Positions 38,632 to 47,636 of a stretch of DNA of 64,000 bases are shown here, one piece after another (position 1 is the first letter of the stretch; every line of letters begins with the position of its first letter). The stretch is from Streptomyces sp. ISL-98 (GTDB lineage: Bacteria; Actinomycetota; Actinomycetes; Streptomycetales; Streptomycetaceae): NCBI RefSeq assembly GCF_018614055.1, contig NZ_JAGGPB010000006.1, positions 62,001 to 126,000 of the forward strand, read 5' to 3'. The notes under the pieces were generated by a model that was not told where the DNA came from, made no database searches, and saw only the letters and a list, made by a program, of their open reading frames with translations. The position numbers were made by a program, and so were the translations under genes.

Positions 38632-41199
38632 ATGCTGAAGGCGACACTGCGGAGCTTCTTCGCCCACAAGGGCCGGCTGCTGCTGTCCGCCCTCGCCGTG
38701 ATCCTGTCGGTGGCGTTCGTCGCCGGCAGCCTGATCTTCTCGGACACGGTGGCCCGCACGTTCGACCGGCTCTTCTCCTCCACCTCCGCGGATGTGACGG
38801 TCCAGGCGCGGGAGGGCATCGACAAGCGCCTGCCGTCGGGAATCGTCCGTACGGTGCCGTCCTCGCTCGTGGAACGGATCGAGAAGGTCGACGGGGTCGC
38901 CGACGCACATGTCGACGCCTCCGTGGAGAACATCACGGTCGTCGACGCCGAGAACGAGCCCGTCGGCCCGGTCACCGGCGCACCGACCATCGCGACCAAC
39001 TGGAATCCGACCGACCGCAGTCCGGTGAAGCTGACCAGCGGGCGCGAACCGGACGGGCCCGGCGAGGCGCTGCTCGACGCGGACACCGCCGACAAGAAGG
39101 AGCTCGGGATCGGGGACTCGCTCACGATCCTCGCGCAGCCCGGCTCCTTCAAGGCCGAGATCGTCGGTATCGCGACCTTCACCGCCACCAACCCCGGTGC
39201 CGCGCTCGTCTTCCTGGACACCCCGACCGCGCAGACCAAGCTGCTGGGGAAGGCGGACGCAGCCACCTCCATCTCGGTCGACGCGGCCGACGGCACCAGC
39301 GACTCCGTACTCAAGCAGCGGATCGCGGACGAGATCGGTGGTGGTGCGTACGAGCTCAGGACCGCCGACGAGCAGGCCGAGACGGCGGCCTCCGAACTGG
39401 GCGGATTCCTCGATGTGATCAAGTACGTGATGCTCGGCTTCGCCGGGGTCGCCACGCTCGTCGGTATTTTCTTGATCGTCAACACCTTCTCGATGCTGAT
39501 CGCCCAGCGCACCCGCGAGCTGGGGCTGTTGCGGGCACTGGGCGCGGACCGCCGCCAGGTGCGCCGCTCCGTGCTGACGGAAGCGCTGCTGCTCGGCCTG
39601 TTCGGCTCGACCGTGGGCCTCGCCGCGGGCATCGGGCTGGCCGCCGGGCTCATCGAACTGATGGGCCTGCTCGGGATGAACCTGCGCGCCACCGAGATGG
39701 TGGTGGGCTGGGGAACGCCCGTGGCGTCGTACGCCGTCGGGGTCGGCGTCACCTTCGTCGCCGCGTATCTGCCGGCCCGGCGGGCGGCCCGTGTCTCGCC
39801 GATGGCGGCGCTGGTGGATGCCGAAGTCGCCGGTGTGGGCAGGCCTTTGCGGGTACGAGCCGTGGCCGGCGCACTGGTCGCGGCGGCCGGCGCCGCGGCT
39901 CTGGCCGGGTGCGCCGTGAGCCGGGAGACCGGTTCGGCGGCGCCGCTGCTCGGGCTCGGCGTCGTACTGACGCTGATCGCCACGGTGGTGGCGGGGCCGT
40001 TGCTCGTACGGCCGGTGATCCGGGTGCTCGGCGGTGCTTTCCCCGCACTGTTCGGTCCGGTCGGGCGGATGAGCCAGCGCAACGCGCTGCGCAATCCTCG
40101 GCGTACGGGCGCGACGGCGGCCGCGCTGATGGTCGGGCTGGCTCTGGTGGTCGGACTTTCGGTGGCCAGCGCGTCGATGACCAAGTCGTTCGACGAGCAG
40201 ATCGACAAGACACTGGGCGCCGACTTCGTAGTACAGAACACGAACTTCATGCCCTTCCCCCAGGAGATCACCGACAAGGTGAACGGGGTGGAGAGCGCGG
40301 GCACGGTGGTGCGGCAGCGCTTCGCGCCGATGGGGCTGCAACTGCCGGACGGGAGGCGCGTGGAGTCGACGGCGTCCGCGTACGACCCGCGGATCGACGA
40401 GGTCGCCCGTATCACGTACGCGAGCGGGAACTCGGCCGCGGCGCTGGCGGCGGGCAGCATCGCCATGGATGTGGACTACGCCGAGGACCACCGGGTGCGG
40501 ATCGGCAGCGTCGTGCCGGTGGAGTTCCCGGGCGGGAAGAAGGCCGAGCTCAAGGTGGCCGCGCTCACGGACATGGACCAGTCCGGCGGGCCCGGCATGG
40601 AGGGCGGGCTCTTCATGGGGCTCGCGACGGTGGAGAAGTACCTGCCGGGCGGGCAGGACGCGGCGCTGTACGTCAACGCCGCGAGCGGCAGCGATGTGGC
40701 GGACCTGAGGAGGGATCTTGAGCAGGCGCTGGATCCGTATCCGCAGGTGCAGGTCAGGGACCAGGCCGACTACAAGGAGCTGGTCCGGCAGCAGATCGCC
40801 GTGATGCTGTATCTGGTGTACGCACTGCTCGGCCTGGCGATCGTCATCGCGGTGCTGGGGGTCGTCAACACCCTTGCTCTGTCCGTGGTGGAGCGGACCC
40901 GCGAGATCGGGCTGCTGCGCGCCATCGGGCTCTCGCGGGTGCAGCTGCGGCGCATGATCCGGCTGGAGTCCGTGGTGATCGCGGTGTTCGGGGCGCTGCT
41001 GGGGCTCGCGCTCGGGATGGTGTGGGGGGTGGCCATACAACAGGTTCTCGCTCTGGAGGGGATGACCGCATTCGCCATACCCTGGTGGACTGTTGTGGCG
41101 GTCGTGGTGGGTTCCGTCGTGGTGGGGCTGGCCGCGGCGCTGCTTCCGGCGTCGCGCGCCTCGCGGATGAATGTGCTGGCCGCCATCGCGCACGAGTAG
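38632..41199 (+). CDS. FtsX/MacB-like ABC transporter permease
   Basis: 855 residues made of two copies of the MacB-PCD plus FtsX arrangement, 7 nt after the ATPase gene. Each half has an N-terminal helix, an extracellular domain (residues 50-250 and about 495-720) and three FtsX helices; the first FtsX unit contains FLIVNTFSMLIAQRTRELGLLRALGADRRQVRRSVL, the second GVVNTLALSVVERTREIGLLRAIGLSRVQLRRMI. Such large permeases are typical of actinobacterial exporters of unknown substrate. ATG 38632. Confidence 0.92.
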   Translation: MLKATLRSFFAHKGRLLLSALAVILSVAFVAGSLIFSDTVARTFDRLFSSTSADVTVQAREGIDKRLPSGIVRTVPSSLVERIEKVDGVADAHVDASVENITVVDAENEPVGPVTGAPTIATNWNPTDRSPVKLTSGREPDGPGEALLDADTADKKELGIGDSLTILAQPGSFKAEIVGIATFTATNPGAALVFLDTPTAQTKLLGKADAATSISVDAADGTSDSVLKQRIADEIGGGAYELRTADEQAETAASELGGFLDVIKYVMLGFAGVATLVGIFLIVNTFSMLIAQRTRELGLLRALGADRRQVRRSVLTEALLLGLFGSTVGLAAGIGLAAGLIELMGLLGMNLRATEMVVGWGTPVASYAVGVGVTFVAAYLPARRAARVSPMAALVDAEVAGVGRPLRVRAVAGALVAAAGAAALAGCAVSRETGSAAPLLGLGVVLTLIATVVAGPLLVRPVIRVLGGAFPALFGPVGRMSQRNALRNPRRTGATAAALMVGLALVVGLSVASASMTKSFDEQIDKTLGADFVVQNTNFMPFPQEITDKVNGVESAGTVVRQRFAPMGLQLPDGRRVESTASAYDPRIDEVARITYASGNSAAALAAGSIAMDVDYAEDHRVRIGSVVPVEFPGGKKAELKVAALTDMDQSGGPGMEGGLFMGLATVEKYLPGGQDAALYVNAASGSDVADLRRDLEQALDPYPQVQVRDQADYKELVRQQIAVMLYLVYALLGLAIVIAVLGVVNTLALSVVERTREIGLLRAIGLSRVQLRRMIRLESVVIAVFGALLGLALGMVWGVAIQQVLALEGMTAFAIPWWTVVAVVVGSVVVGLAAALLPASRASRMNVLAAIAHE

Positions 41200-41337
41200 A
41201 TGCGCCCGCACCTGGAGACCTTCGGCCCGGTGATCGAGGAACTGCGCAGCAGCTGATCGTCTCGGCTTCACCGGCCACGGCGACCACATCCCGGAAAGTG
41301 TTCGACGCCGCGGTTTGCCGGGTGGTGGGATGACGCC

Positions 41338-41787
41338 ATGGATGATCTACGTATACGGGCCGCGGGGCCCGACGACCTCGACGCGGTTCTGGCCTTCTGG
41401 AAGGAGGCCGCCGAGGGGACGAGCATCAGCGACGACCGGGCCGGCATCGAGCGCCTGGTCGCCCGCGACCCCGAATCGCTGCTTCTCGCGGAGCTCGGTG
41501 GTGAGCCTGGTGGTGGGGTCGGCGGTGAGCTCGTGGGCACCGTGATCGCGGGCTTCGACGGCTGGCGCTGCCACCTGTACCGGCTGGCGGTGCACCCGGA
41601 CCGGCGGCGGCGCGGCATCGGCTCCGCACTGCTCGCGGCGGCGGAGGAGCGGTTCGTACAGCTGGGAGGGCGGCGCGGCGACGCGATGGTGCTCGACCGC
41701 AACGAGCGCGGACACCATGCGTGGCGGGCGGCGGGGTACGCGCCGGAGCCGCAGTGGTCGCGCTGGGTCAAGCCGCTGGTGGGCTGA
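41338..41787 (+). CDS. GNAT-family N-acetyltransferase
   Basis: 149 residues. DDLRIRAAGPDDLDAVLAFWKEAAEG opens the fold, and the acetyl-CoA-binding motif is LYRLAVHPDRRRRGIGSALLAAAEERF (R/Q-x2-G-x-G/A form RRRGIGSA). A short Gly-rich loop (GGEPGGGVGGEL) is inserted before beta-4. The C-terminus HHAWRAAGYAPEPQWSRWVK is typical. The substrate is unknown. ATG 41338 is preceded only by weak GA-rich sequence. Confidence 0.88.
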   Translation: MDDLRIRAAGPDDLDAVLAFWKEAAEGTSISDDRAGIERLVARDPESLLLAELGGEPGGGVGGELVGTVIAGFDGWRCHLYRLAVHPDRRRRGIGSALLAAAEERFVQLGGRRGDAMVLDRNERGHHAWRAAGYAPEPQWSRWVKPLVG

Positions 41788-41818
41788 CTCCCGGATTTTT
41801 CGTTTTGCCCCTCCTTTA

Positions 41819-41963
41819 CCATGGGCGGACCATTCACCACTTCTGCATTCACCACTTCTGAAAGGTGTGAGCGTCCGCCCATGGGCGAGCCTCCCAGTAG
41901 TCGACGTAGTCGACATCGCGCAATCCTCCCGTCCCTGCCGGATCATGGGACGGAGGTGAACCG
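41819..41963 (+). promoter_or_regulatory. Structured leader of the CNNM operon, with SD-masking hairpin
   Basis: Within 145 nt before ATG 41964 are a perfect 12-bp inverted repeat (41819-41830 with 41873-41884), two exact copies of CATTCACCACTTCTG (41831-41860) inside it, a GTAGTCGAC tandem (about 41896-41913), and a hairpin in which 41925-41935 pairs with 41947-41956, burying the GGAGG ribosome binding site. This suggests translational control, perhaps by Mg2+, given the downstream CNNM genes. It does not clearly match the M-box, so the class is unassigned. Confidence 0.55.
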
Positions 41964-43313
41964 ATGACCGAAGTGCTTCTGCTTCTGGTGGCCCTGCTGC
42001 TCTCGCTGGCCTGCGGAGCCTTCGTCGCGGCGGAATTCTCGCTCACCACGATCGAGCGCGGAGATCTTGAGCGGGCCGTCGAGCGCGGCGACCGTGGCGC
42101 GGCGAGCGCGCTCAAGGCCGTGCGCAGCCTGACGTTCCAGCTCTCCGGCGCTCAGCTCGGCATCACCGTTACCAACCTGCTTGTCGGCATGCTCGCCGAG
42201 CCGTCGGTCGCCAAACTGATCCGCGGTCCGGTCCGGGCGCTCGGCGTGTCCCCGTCGACGGCCTCGTCGGTGGCTCTGGTCATCGGTACGGCGCTGTCCA
42301 CTGTCGTTCTGATGGTCGTCGGCGAGCTCGTGCCCAAGAACTGGGCGATCTCGTCGCCGCTGGCCGTGGCCCGGGTGGTCGCCACCCCGCAGCGGATGTT
42401 CAGCTCGGCCTTCCGCCCGCTCATCAGCCACCTCAACGGCACGGCGAACCGGATCGTCCGGCGCTTCGGCCTGGAGCCGGCCGAGGAGCTGGCGTCCGCA
42501 CGCAGCCCCCAGGAGCTCGTCGCGCTGGCCCGGCACTCCGCGAAGGCGGGCGCGCTGGAGGCCGACACAGCGGAGCTGTTCGTACGGACCCTCAACCTGG
42601 CGGAACTGACCGCGGAGAACGTGATGACCCCGCGTGTGCAGGTCACCGCGCTCGATGTGCAGGCCACGGCGGAGGACGTCGCCAACGCCACCCGCGCCAC
42701 CGGTCTGTCCCGCTTCCCCGTCTACCGGGGCAGCCTCGACTCGGTCGTCGGTATCGCGCACATCAAGGACGTACTGCCCCTGCCTGCCGACCGCAGGCGG
42801 CTGTTTCCCGTCTCCGAGATGCTGCGCGAGCCGCTGCTCGTACCGGAGTCACTGACGGTCGACCGGCTCCTGGACCGGCTGTCCGGCAAGCGCACCATGG
42901 CCGTGGTCATCGACGAGTACGGCGGCACGGCGGGCGTCGTGACGCTGGAGGACATCGTCGAGGAGGTCGTCGGCGAGGTGCGCGACGAGCACGATCCGCA
43001 CGAGACACCCGACCTCGCCCCGGCCGGCGACGACGCCGACGGGCGTGCGCTCTGGTCGGCGGACGGCGCGGCCAGGACCGACCAGCTGGAGCGGGTCGGA
43101 CTGCGGGTGCCCGACGGCCCGTACGAGACGCTCGCCGGGCTGGTCGCGACAGAGCTGGGGCGTATCCCGGTGGTGGGCGACCGTATCGAGCTGGCGGGCT
43201 GGCAGCTGGACGTGGTGGACGCCGGGGGGCGCCGGGCGGCGCGGGTGCTGCTGCACGCGCCTCCGGCCACCGACGATTCGTCCGGTTCAGAGGAAGAGGG
43301 GGCCGGACGATGA
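41964..43313 (+). CDS. CNNM/CorC-type membrane protein, full length
   Basis: 449 residues. DUF21/CNNM transmembrane domain (1-180, with the TMs around LLLLVALLLSLACGAFVAAEFSLT, GVSPSTASSVALVIGTALSTVVLMVVGELVPKNWA), a CBS pair (about 215-335, MTPRVQVTALDVQATAEDVAN and SRFPVYRGSLDSVVGIAHIKDVL), and a C-terminal CorC_HlyC domain (about 350-435). The family includes Mg2+/Co2+ efflux or homeostasis proteins (CorC, CNNM, TlyC); the older name hemolysin is not supported by function. It overlaps the next gene by 4 nt. Confidence 0.92.
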   Translation: MTEVLLLLVALLLSLACGAFVAAEFSLTTIERGDLERAVERGDRGAASALKAVRSLTFQLSGAQLGITVTNLLVGMLAEPSVAKLIRGPVRALGVSPSTASSVALVIGTALSTVVLMVVGELVPKNWAISSPLAVARVVATPQRMFSSAFRPLISHLNGTANRIVRRFGLEPAEELASARSPQELVALARHSAKAGALEADTAELFVRTLNLAELTAENVMTPRVQVTALDVQATAEDVANATRATGLSRFPVYRGSLDSVVGIAHIKDVLPLPADRRRLFPVSEMLREPLLVPESLTVDRLLDRLSGKRTMAVVIDEYGGTAGVVTLEDIVEEVVGEVRDEHDPHETPDLAPAGDDADGRALWSADGAARTDQLERVGLRVPDGPYETLAGLVATELGRIPVVGDRIELAGWQLDVVDAGGRRAARVLLHAPPATDDSSGSEEEGAGR

Positions 43314-44332
43314 TCGTGATCCAACTGCTCGTCGGCCTGCTCACGCTGGTCGTCAACGCCTTCTTCGTCGGCGCGGAGTTCGCGCTGATCTCCGTACGCC
43401 GCAGTCAGATCGAACCGGATGCGGAAGCGGGGAACCGGCGGGCGCGCAGCGTCCTGTGGGGACTTGAACACGTGTCGGCGCTGCTGGCGGCGGCTCAGCT
43501 GGGCATCACGCTGTGCACCCTGGTGCTCGGTGTGGTCGCGGAGCCCGCCATCGCGCATCTGCTGGAGCCGGTGTTCCACGTGCTGGGTCTGCCGGACGGG
43601 CTGATCCACCCGATCTCGTTCGTCATCGCGCTGGCGGCTGCGACGTACCTGCACATGCTCTTCGGCGAGATGGTGCCGAAGAACATCGCGCTGGCCGAGC
43701 CGGTTCGTACCGCGCTGCTGCTCGGTCCGCCGCTGGTGGCGCTGGCCCGTGGGCTGCGGCCGGTGATCTTCGCGATCAACGCCTTCGCCAACGGCCTGCT
43801 CAAGCTGTTGCGGGTGGAGGCCAAGGGCGAGGTGTCCGCGACGTTCTCGGACGACGAGCTGGCGCGGCTGGTCACGGACGCGGGCCACGCCGGTCTGCTC
43901 GACGACCGTGCGGCCGAGCGGCTGCACGACGCCCTGGAACTGGGTCGCCGTCCGGTGGTGGACGTGGTCATGCCGGTGGAGCGCGTGGTGTTCGCCCAGG
44001 TGTGGACGACGCCGGAGGATCTGGAGCGGCTGTCGGCCGAGTCGGGGTTCTCCCGCTTCCCCGTCCTTGAGGGCCTGCGGATCCTGGGCTACCTGCACGT
44101 GAAGGACGCCCTGGACGCCATACCGCGCGATGTGCCGTTCCCGGTGTCCGCGCTGCGGCCGATCGCCCGGGTGCGGGCGACGACGCCGCTCGACGACGTA
44201 CTGACGGCGATGCGGCGCAGCCGGACCCACCTGGCGGCGGTACTTGACGAGAACGGCAACCCGGCCGGGCTCGTCACGATGGAGGACGTACTGCGCGAGC
44301 TGGTGGGCCGGCCGGACCAGCGGCAGGCGTAG
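43310..44332 (+). CDS. CNNM-type membrane protein, short form
   Basis: 340 residues. It has the DUF21 membrane domain (1-185, ending in ATYLHMLFGEMVPKNIAL) and a CBS pair (about 205-335, FSRFPVLEGLRILGYLHVKDAL, RTHLAAVLDENGNPAGLVTMEDVLREL), but no CorC_HlyC domain. ATGA overlap with the upstream full-length paralogue shows translational coupling, so the two probably form a heterodimer. The shared leader would control both. Confidence 0.92.
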   Translation: MIVIQLLVGLLTLVVNAFFVGAEFALISVRRSQIEPDAEAGNRRARSVLWGLEHVSALLAAAQLGITLCTLVLGVVAEPAIAHLLEPVFHVLGLPDGLIHPISFVIALAAATYLHMLFGEMVPKNIALAEPVRTALLLGPPLVALARGLRPVIFAINAFANGLLKLLRVEAKGEVSATFSDDELARLVTDAGHAGLLDDRAAERLHDALELGRRPVVDVVMPVERVVFAQVWTTPEDLERLSAESGFSRFPVLEGLRILGYLHVKDALDAIPRDVPFPVSALRPIARVRATTPLDDVLTAMRRSRTHLAAVLDENGNPAGLVTMEDVLRELVGRPDQRQA

Positions 44333-44337
44333 CGACT

Positions 44338-44583
44338 TCAGCCGACGGGAGTAGGAGCGCGGTCCGTGGTCTCTGTGAGGCCCGGGCCGCGCGCTCCGAA
44401 GCCGGACGCACCGATGGCGGTGAGAACGGCGAGGAGTGTCGCGAAGCCCGCCGTGGAGAGCGCGGCGGGCCATTCGATGTCGATCAGGTTCGTCGCCCCG
44501 GCGGTGAGGACCGCGACGAGTGACTGCGCGAAGGTGCGCACCGCGCGCTCCGCGGTGGCCTTCCAGAATGCGGCACTGAACAT
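44338..44583 (-). CDS. Phage r1t-type holin homologue, orphan
   Basis: 81 residues. MFSAAFWKATAERAVRTFAQSLVAVL followed by a second hydrophobic segment (ALSTAGFATLLAVLTAIGASGF) and a short polar tail match the r1t holin family of Gram-positive phages. GGAGCGAG lies just upstream of ATG 44583. No endolysin, spanin or other phage gene is nearby, so it is a stand-alone chromosomal copy. Such orphans are known in Streptomyces; a role in protein release or cell lysis is only inference. Confidence 0.75.
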   Translation of the reverse strand: MFSAAFWKATAERAVRTFAQSLVAVLTAGATNLIDIEWPAALSTAGFATLLAVLTAIGASGFGARGPGLTETTDRAPTPVG

Positions 44584-44740
44584 GGCTCGCTCCTTCTCCC
44601 GTCGCCCGGCGCCCTGTTGGGGACTCTCTTGGGGACTGTTGGGGGCCTGCTCCCGGGATACCGCGGCCGGCCGGCTCTGGACAGAGCTTGGACAAAACCT
44701 GGACGACTGCCTCGGGGCGACCGGATACGATCGCTCCGCC

Positions 44741-45520
44741 ATGGAGATGAATGCCACCTACACCAGCCTTGTCGCGGTCGGCGACTCGTTCACCGAGGGC
44801 ATGTCGGACGCCCTTCCCGACGGCTCGTACCGAGGCTGGGCGGATCTGCTCGCCGCGCGGCTCGCGGCACGCACGCCCGGCTTCCGGTACGCGAATCTCG
44901 CCGTACGCGGAAAGCTGATCGGGCAGATCGTCGCCGAGCAGGCCGACGTGGCGGCGGCCATGCGGGCGGACGTTGTAACGCTGGTGGGCGGGCTCAATGA
45001 CACGCTGCGGCCGAAGGTCGACATGGGCAGGGTGCGCGGGCTGCTCGAAGAGGCCGTCGAGAAGCTGGCGCCGTCCTGCAAGCAGCTGGTGCTGATGCGC
45101 AGCCCCGGCCGCGACGGTCCGGTGATGGAGCGCTTCCGCCCGCGCATGGACGAGCTGTTCGAGTTCGTCGACGAGCTGGCGGCGCGGCACGGCGCTCTGG
45201 TCGTCGACCTGTACGGCGCTCCTGTGCTCGCCGATCAGCGGCTGTGGCACGTCGACCGGCTGCATCTGACGGCGGAGGGGCACCGGCGGGTCGCCGAGGC
45301 GGTGTGGCAGACGCTGGGGCTCGCGGCCGAGGACGACTGGCGGGCGCCGCTGGCGCCGGGTGTACTGCCGGGCTGGGCGGCGCGGCGCGGCGCTGACCTG
45401 CGGTTCGCGCGCGAGCATCTGGTGCCGTGGATCGGGCGCCGGGTCACGGGTCGGTCGTCGGGAGACGGCCGACCTGCGAAGCGCCCCAAGCTGCTGCCGT
45501 ACGACGCCCCGCTGCCGTAA
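44741..45520 (+). CDS. SGNH/GDSL-type hydrolase
   Basis: 259 residues, cytoplasmic (no signal peptide). Block I is VAVGDSFTEG (Ser16), block II has ANLAVRGKLIGQI, block III VGGLND (Asn86), and block V DRLHLTAEGH (Asp172, His175). It belongs to the lysophospholipase/esterase-like group. Start ATG 44741 is preceded by TACGAT ending 9 nt upstream; a second ATG at 44747 is possible. No ribosome binding site is visible. Substrate unknown. Confidence 0.88.
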   Translation: MEMNATYTSLVAVGDSFTEGMSDALPDGSYRGWADLLAARLAARTPGFRYANLAVRGKLIGQIVAEQADVAAAMRADVVTLVGGLNDTLRPKVDMGRVRGLLEEAVEKLAPSCKQLVLMRSPGRDGPVMERFRPRMDELFEFVDELAARHGALVVDLYGAPVLADQRLWHVDRLHLTAEGHRRVAEAVWQTLGLAAEDDWRAPLAPGVLPGWAARRGADLRFAREHLVPWIGRRVTGRSSGDGRPAKRPKLLPYDAPLP

Positions 45521-45596
45521 CGGTCCGCGTCTCACCTCTCGTCCCTCGTAGCAAGCAACAAACAGGGCCGCGGCGCTGGCCTGCAGAAACCGCCAG

Positions 45597-45602
45597 TAGA
45601 AT
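45597..45602 (+). promoter_or_regulatory. Leaderless -10 box for purB
   Basis: TAGAAT (TANNNT) ends 8 nt before GTG 45611; no ribosome binding site lies between. Confidence 0.5.
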
Positions 45603-45610
45603 CTGGTCAC

Positions 45611-47053
45611 GTGACTGCCAAGCCCCGCATCCCCAATGTCCTGGCCGGCCGCTACGCCTCCGCGCAGCTCGCCGACCTGTGGTCCCCCGAGCAGAAGGTG
45701 AAGCTGGAGCGTCAGCTCTGGCTCGCCGTGCTCCGTGCTCAGAAGGACCTCGGGATCGAGGTTCCGGACGCCGCCATCGCCGATTACGAGCGTGTACTCG
45801 ACCAGGTCGACCTGGGGTCGATCGCCGAGCGCGAGAAGGTCACGCGCCATGACGTGAAGGCGCGCATCGAGGAGTTCAACGCGCTCGCGGGCCATGAGCA
45901 GGTCCACAAGGGCATGACCTCCCGCGACCTCACGGAGAACGTCGAGCAGCTTCAGATCCGGCTCTCGCTCGAGCTGATGCGCGACCGTACGGTCGCGGTG
46001 CTGGCGCGACTGGGCAAGCTGTCCGGCGAGTACGCGGAGCTGGTCATGGCCGGCCGCTCGCACAATGTCGCGGCCCAGGCGACGACCCTCGGCAAGCGCT
46101 TCGCCACGACGGCGGACGAGCTGCTGGTGGCGTACGGCCGCCTTGAGGAGCTGCTCGGCCGCTACCCGCTGCGCGGCATCAAGGGCCCGGTGGGGACGGC
46201 CCAGGACATGCTGGACCTGCTCGGCGGAGGCGCCGAGGGGGCAGCGAAGCTGGCGGACCTGGAGCAGCGGATCGCCTCTCACCTCGGCTTCTCGCAGGCC
46301 TTCACCTCGGTGGGCCAGGTGTACCCGCGCTCGCTGGACTACGAGGTCGTCACCGCGCTGGTGCAGCTCGCGGGTGCGCCGTCCTCGATGGCCAAGACGA
46401 TCCGGCTGATGGCAGGCCACGAGCTGGTGACGGAAGGCTTCAAGCCCGGCCAGGTCGGCTCGTCCGCGATGCCGCACAAGATGAACACCCGCTCCTGCGA
46501 GCGCGTCAACGGCCTCATGGTGATCCTGCGCGGCTACGCCTCGATGACGGGCGAGCTGGCGGGCGACCAGTGGAACGAGGGCGACGTGTCCTGCTCGGTG
46601 GTGCGCCGGGTCGCGCTGCCCGACGCGTTCTTCGCGTTCGACGGTCTCCTCGAGACGTTCCTGACCGTGCTCGACGAGTTCGGCGCCTTCCCGGCGGTCG
46701 TGGCGCGCGAGCTGGACCGCTACCTGCCGTTCCTGGCCACGACCAAGGTGCTTATGGCTTCGGTACGCGCGGGCGTCGGTCGCGAGGTCGCGCACGAGGC
46801 CATCAAGGAGAACGCGGTGGCCTCCGCTCTGGCCATGCGTGAGCAGGGCGCCGAGCGCAACGAGCTGCTGGACAAGCTCGCGGCCGACGAGCGCATCCCC
46901 CTCGACCGGGCGCAGCTGGACGAGCTGATGGCCGACAAGCTGTCGTTCACCGGGGCCGCCGCTCAGCAGGTCGCGGCCGTGATCTCGCGTATCGAGGAGA
47001 TCGTCAAGCAGCACCCCCTGGCCGCCGGGTACATCCCCGGGTCGATCCTGTGA
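45611..47053 (+). CDS. purB: Adenylosuccinate lyase
   Basis: Acts twice in purine synthesis, splitting SAICAR and adenylosuccinate with release of fumarate. 480 residues from GTG 45611. MAGRSHNVAAQATTLGKRFA and GSSAMPHKMNTRSCERV (the fumarase/aspartase-superfamily signature) identify it; HKGMTSRDLTEN and DQWNEGDVSCSVVRR also match. Mug follows after 10 nt. Confidence 0.97.
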   Translation: MTAKPRIPNVLAGRYASAQLADLWSPEQKVKLERQLWLAVLRAQKDLGIEVPDAAIADYERVLDQVDLGSIAEREKVTRHDVKARIEEFNALAGHEQVHKGMTSRDLTENVEQLQIRLSLELMRDRTVAVLARLGKLSGEYAELVMAGRSHNVAAQATTLGKRFATTADELLVAYGRLEELLGRYPLRGIKGPVGTAQDMLDLLGGGAEGAAKLADLEQRIASHLGFSQAFTSVGQVYPRSLDYEVVTALVQLAGAPSSMAKTIRLMAGHELVTEGFKPGQVGSSAMPHKMNTRSCERVNGLMVILRGYASMTGELAGDQWNEGDVSCSVVRRVALPDAFFAFDGLLETFLTVLDEFGAFPAVVARELDRYLPFLATTKVLMASVRAGVGREVAHEAIKENAVASALAMREQGAERNELLDKLAADERIPLDRAQLDELMADKLSFTGAAAQQVAAVISRIEEIVKQHPLAAGYIPGSIL

Positions 47054-47063
47054 CGCGCACGGC

Positions 47064-47636
47064 ATGACACCCGAAGAGCTCCTGGCCGCCCGCGACCGCC
47101 TCGTTCCCGATGTGGTCGCGGGCGGCCTGCGTGTCCTCTTCTGCGGCATCAACCCGGGCCTGATGTCGGCCGTGACGGGCCACCACTTCGCCCGCCCGGG
47201 CAACCGCTTCTGGCCGGTGCTGCACCTCTCCGGCTTCACCCCACGGCAGCTGAGGCCGGCGGAACAGGACGAGTTGCTCTCATACGGTCTCGGCATCACC
47301 AATGTGGTGGCGCGGGCCAGCGCACGGGCCGACGAGATCAGCGACGAGGAGTTCCGCGAGGGCGGGCGGCTCCTGACCGCGAAGGTCGAACTGCTCCGGC
47401 CACAGTGGCTCGCGGTCGTCGGCATCACCGCGTACCGCACTGCCTTCGGCGAACGGAAGGCCGTCGTCGGGCCGCAGGAGCGAATGATCGGCGAGACCCG
47501 GGTCTGGGCGCTGCCCAACCCCAGCGGGCTCAACGCCCACTGGACAGCACAGACCATGGCCGAGGAGTACGCCAGGCTGCGGGCCGCGGCGGAAGGCGTA
47601 CCCGACCAGCCCCTTAAGGCGGGTCCGTCTCGGTGA
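47064..47636 (+). CDS. mug: Mismatch-specific uracil/thymine-DNA glycosylase (MUG)
   Basis: Removes U or T from G/U and G/T mismatches in base excision repair. 190 residues of the UDG family 2. Motif A is LFCGINPGLMSAVTGHHFA (GINPG), and the second is LPNPSGLNAHW (NPSGLN). ARPGNRFWPVLHLSGFTPRQL is typical. It is co-transcribed with purB (10-nt gap). Its last 23 nt overlap the convergent hypothetical gene. Confidence 0.94.
   Translation: MTPEELLAARDRLVPDVVAGGLRVLFCGINPGLMSAVTGHHFARPGNRFWPVLHLSGFTPRQLRPAEQDELLSYGLGITNVVARASARADEISDEEFREGGRLLTAKVELLRPQWLAVVGITAYRTAFGERKAVVGPQERMIGETRVWALPNPSGLNAHWTAQTMAEEYARLRAAAEGVPDQPLKAGPSR

Noticed and set aside
41200..41256. 18-codon frame directly after the ABC permease
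   Set aside because: Starts at the base after the permease stop but is too short, has no ribosome binding site and shows no recognisable motif.
41819..41963. Naming the CNNM leader an M-box Mg2+ riboswitch
   Set aside because: The highly conserved M-box blocks are not recognisable; only the gene context fits.
44338..44583. Holin as evidence for a prophage
   Set aside because: No integrase, structural, lysin or attachment-site sequence is nearby; all neighbours are housekeeping genes.
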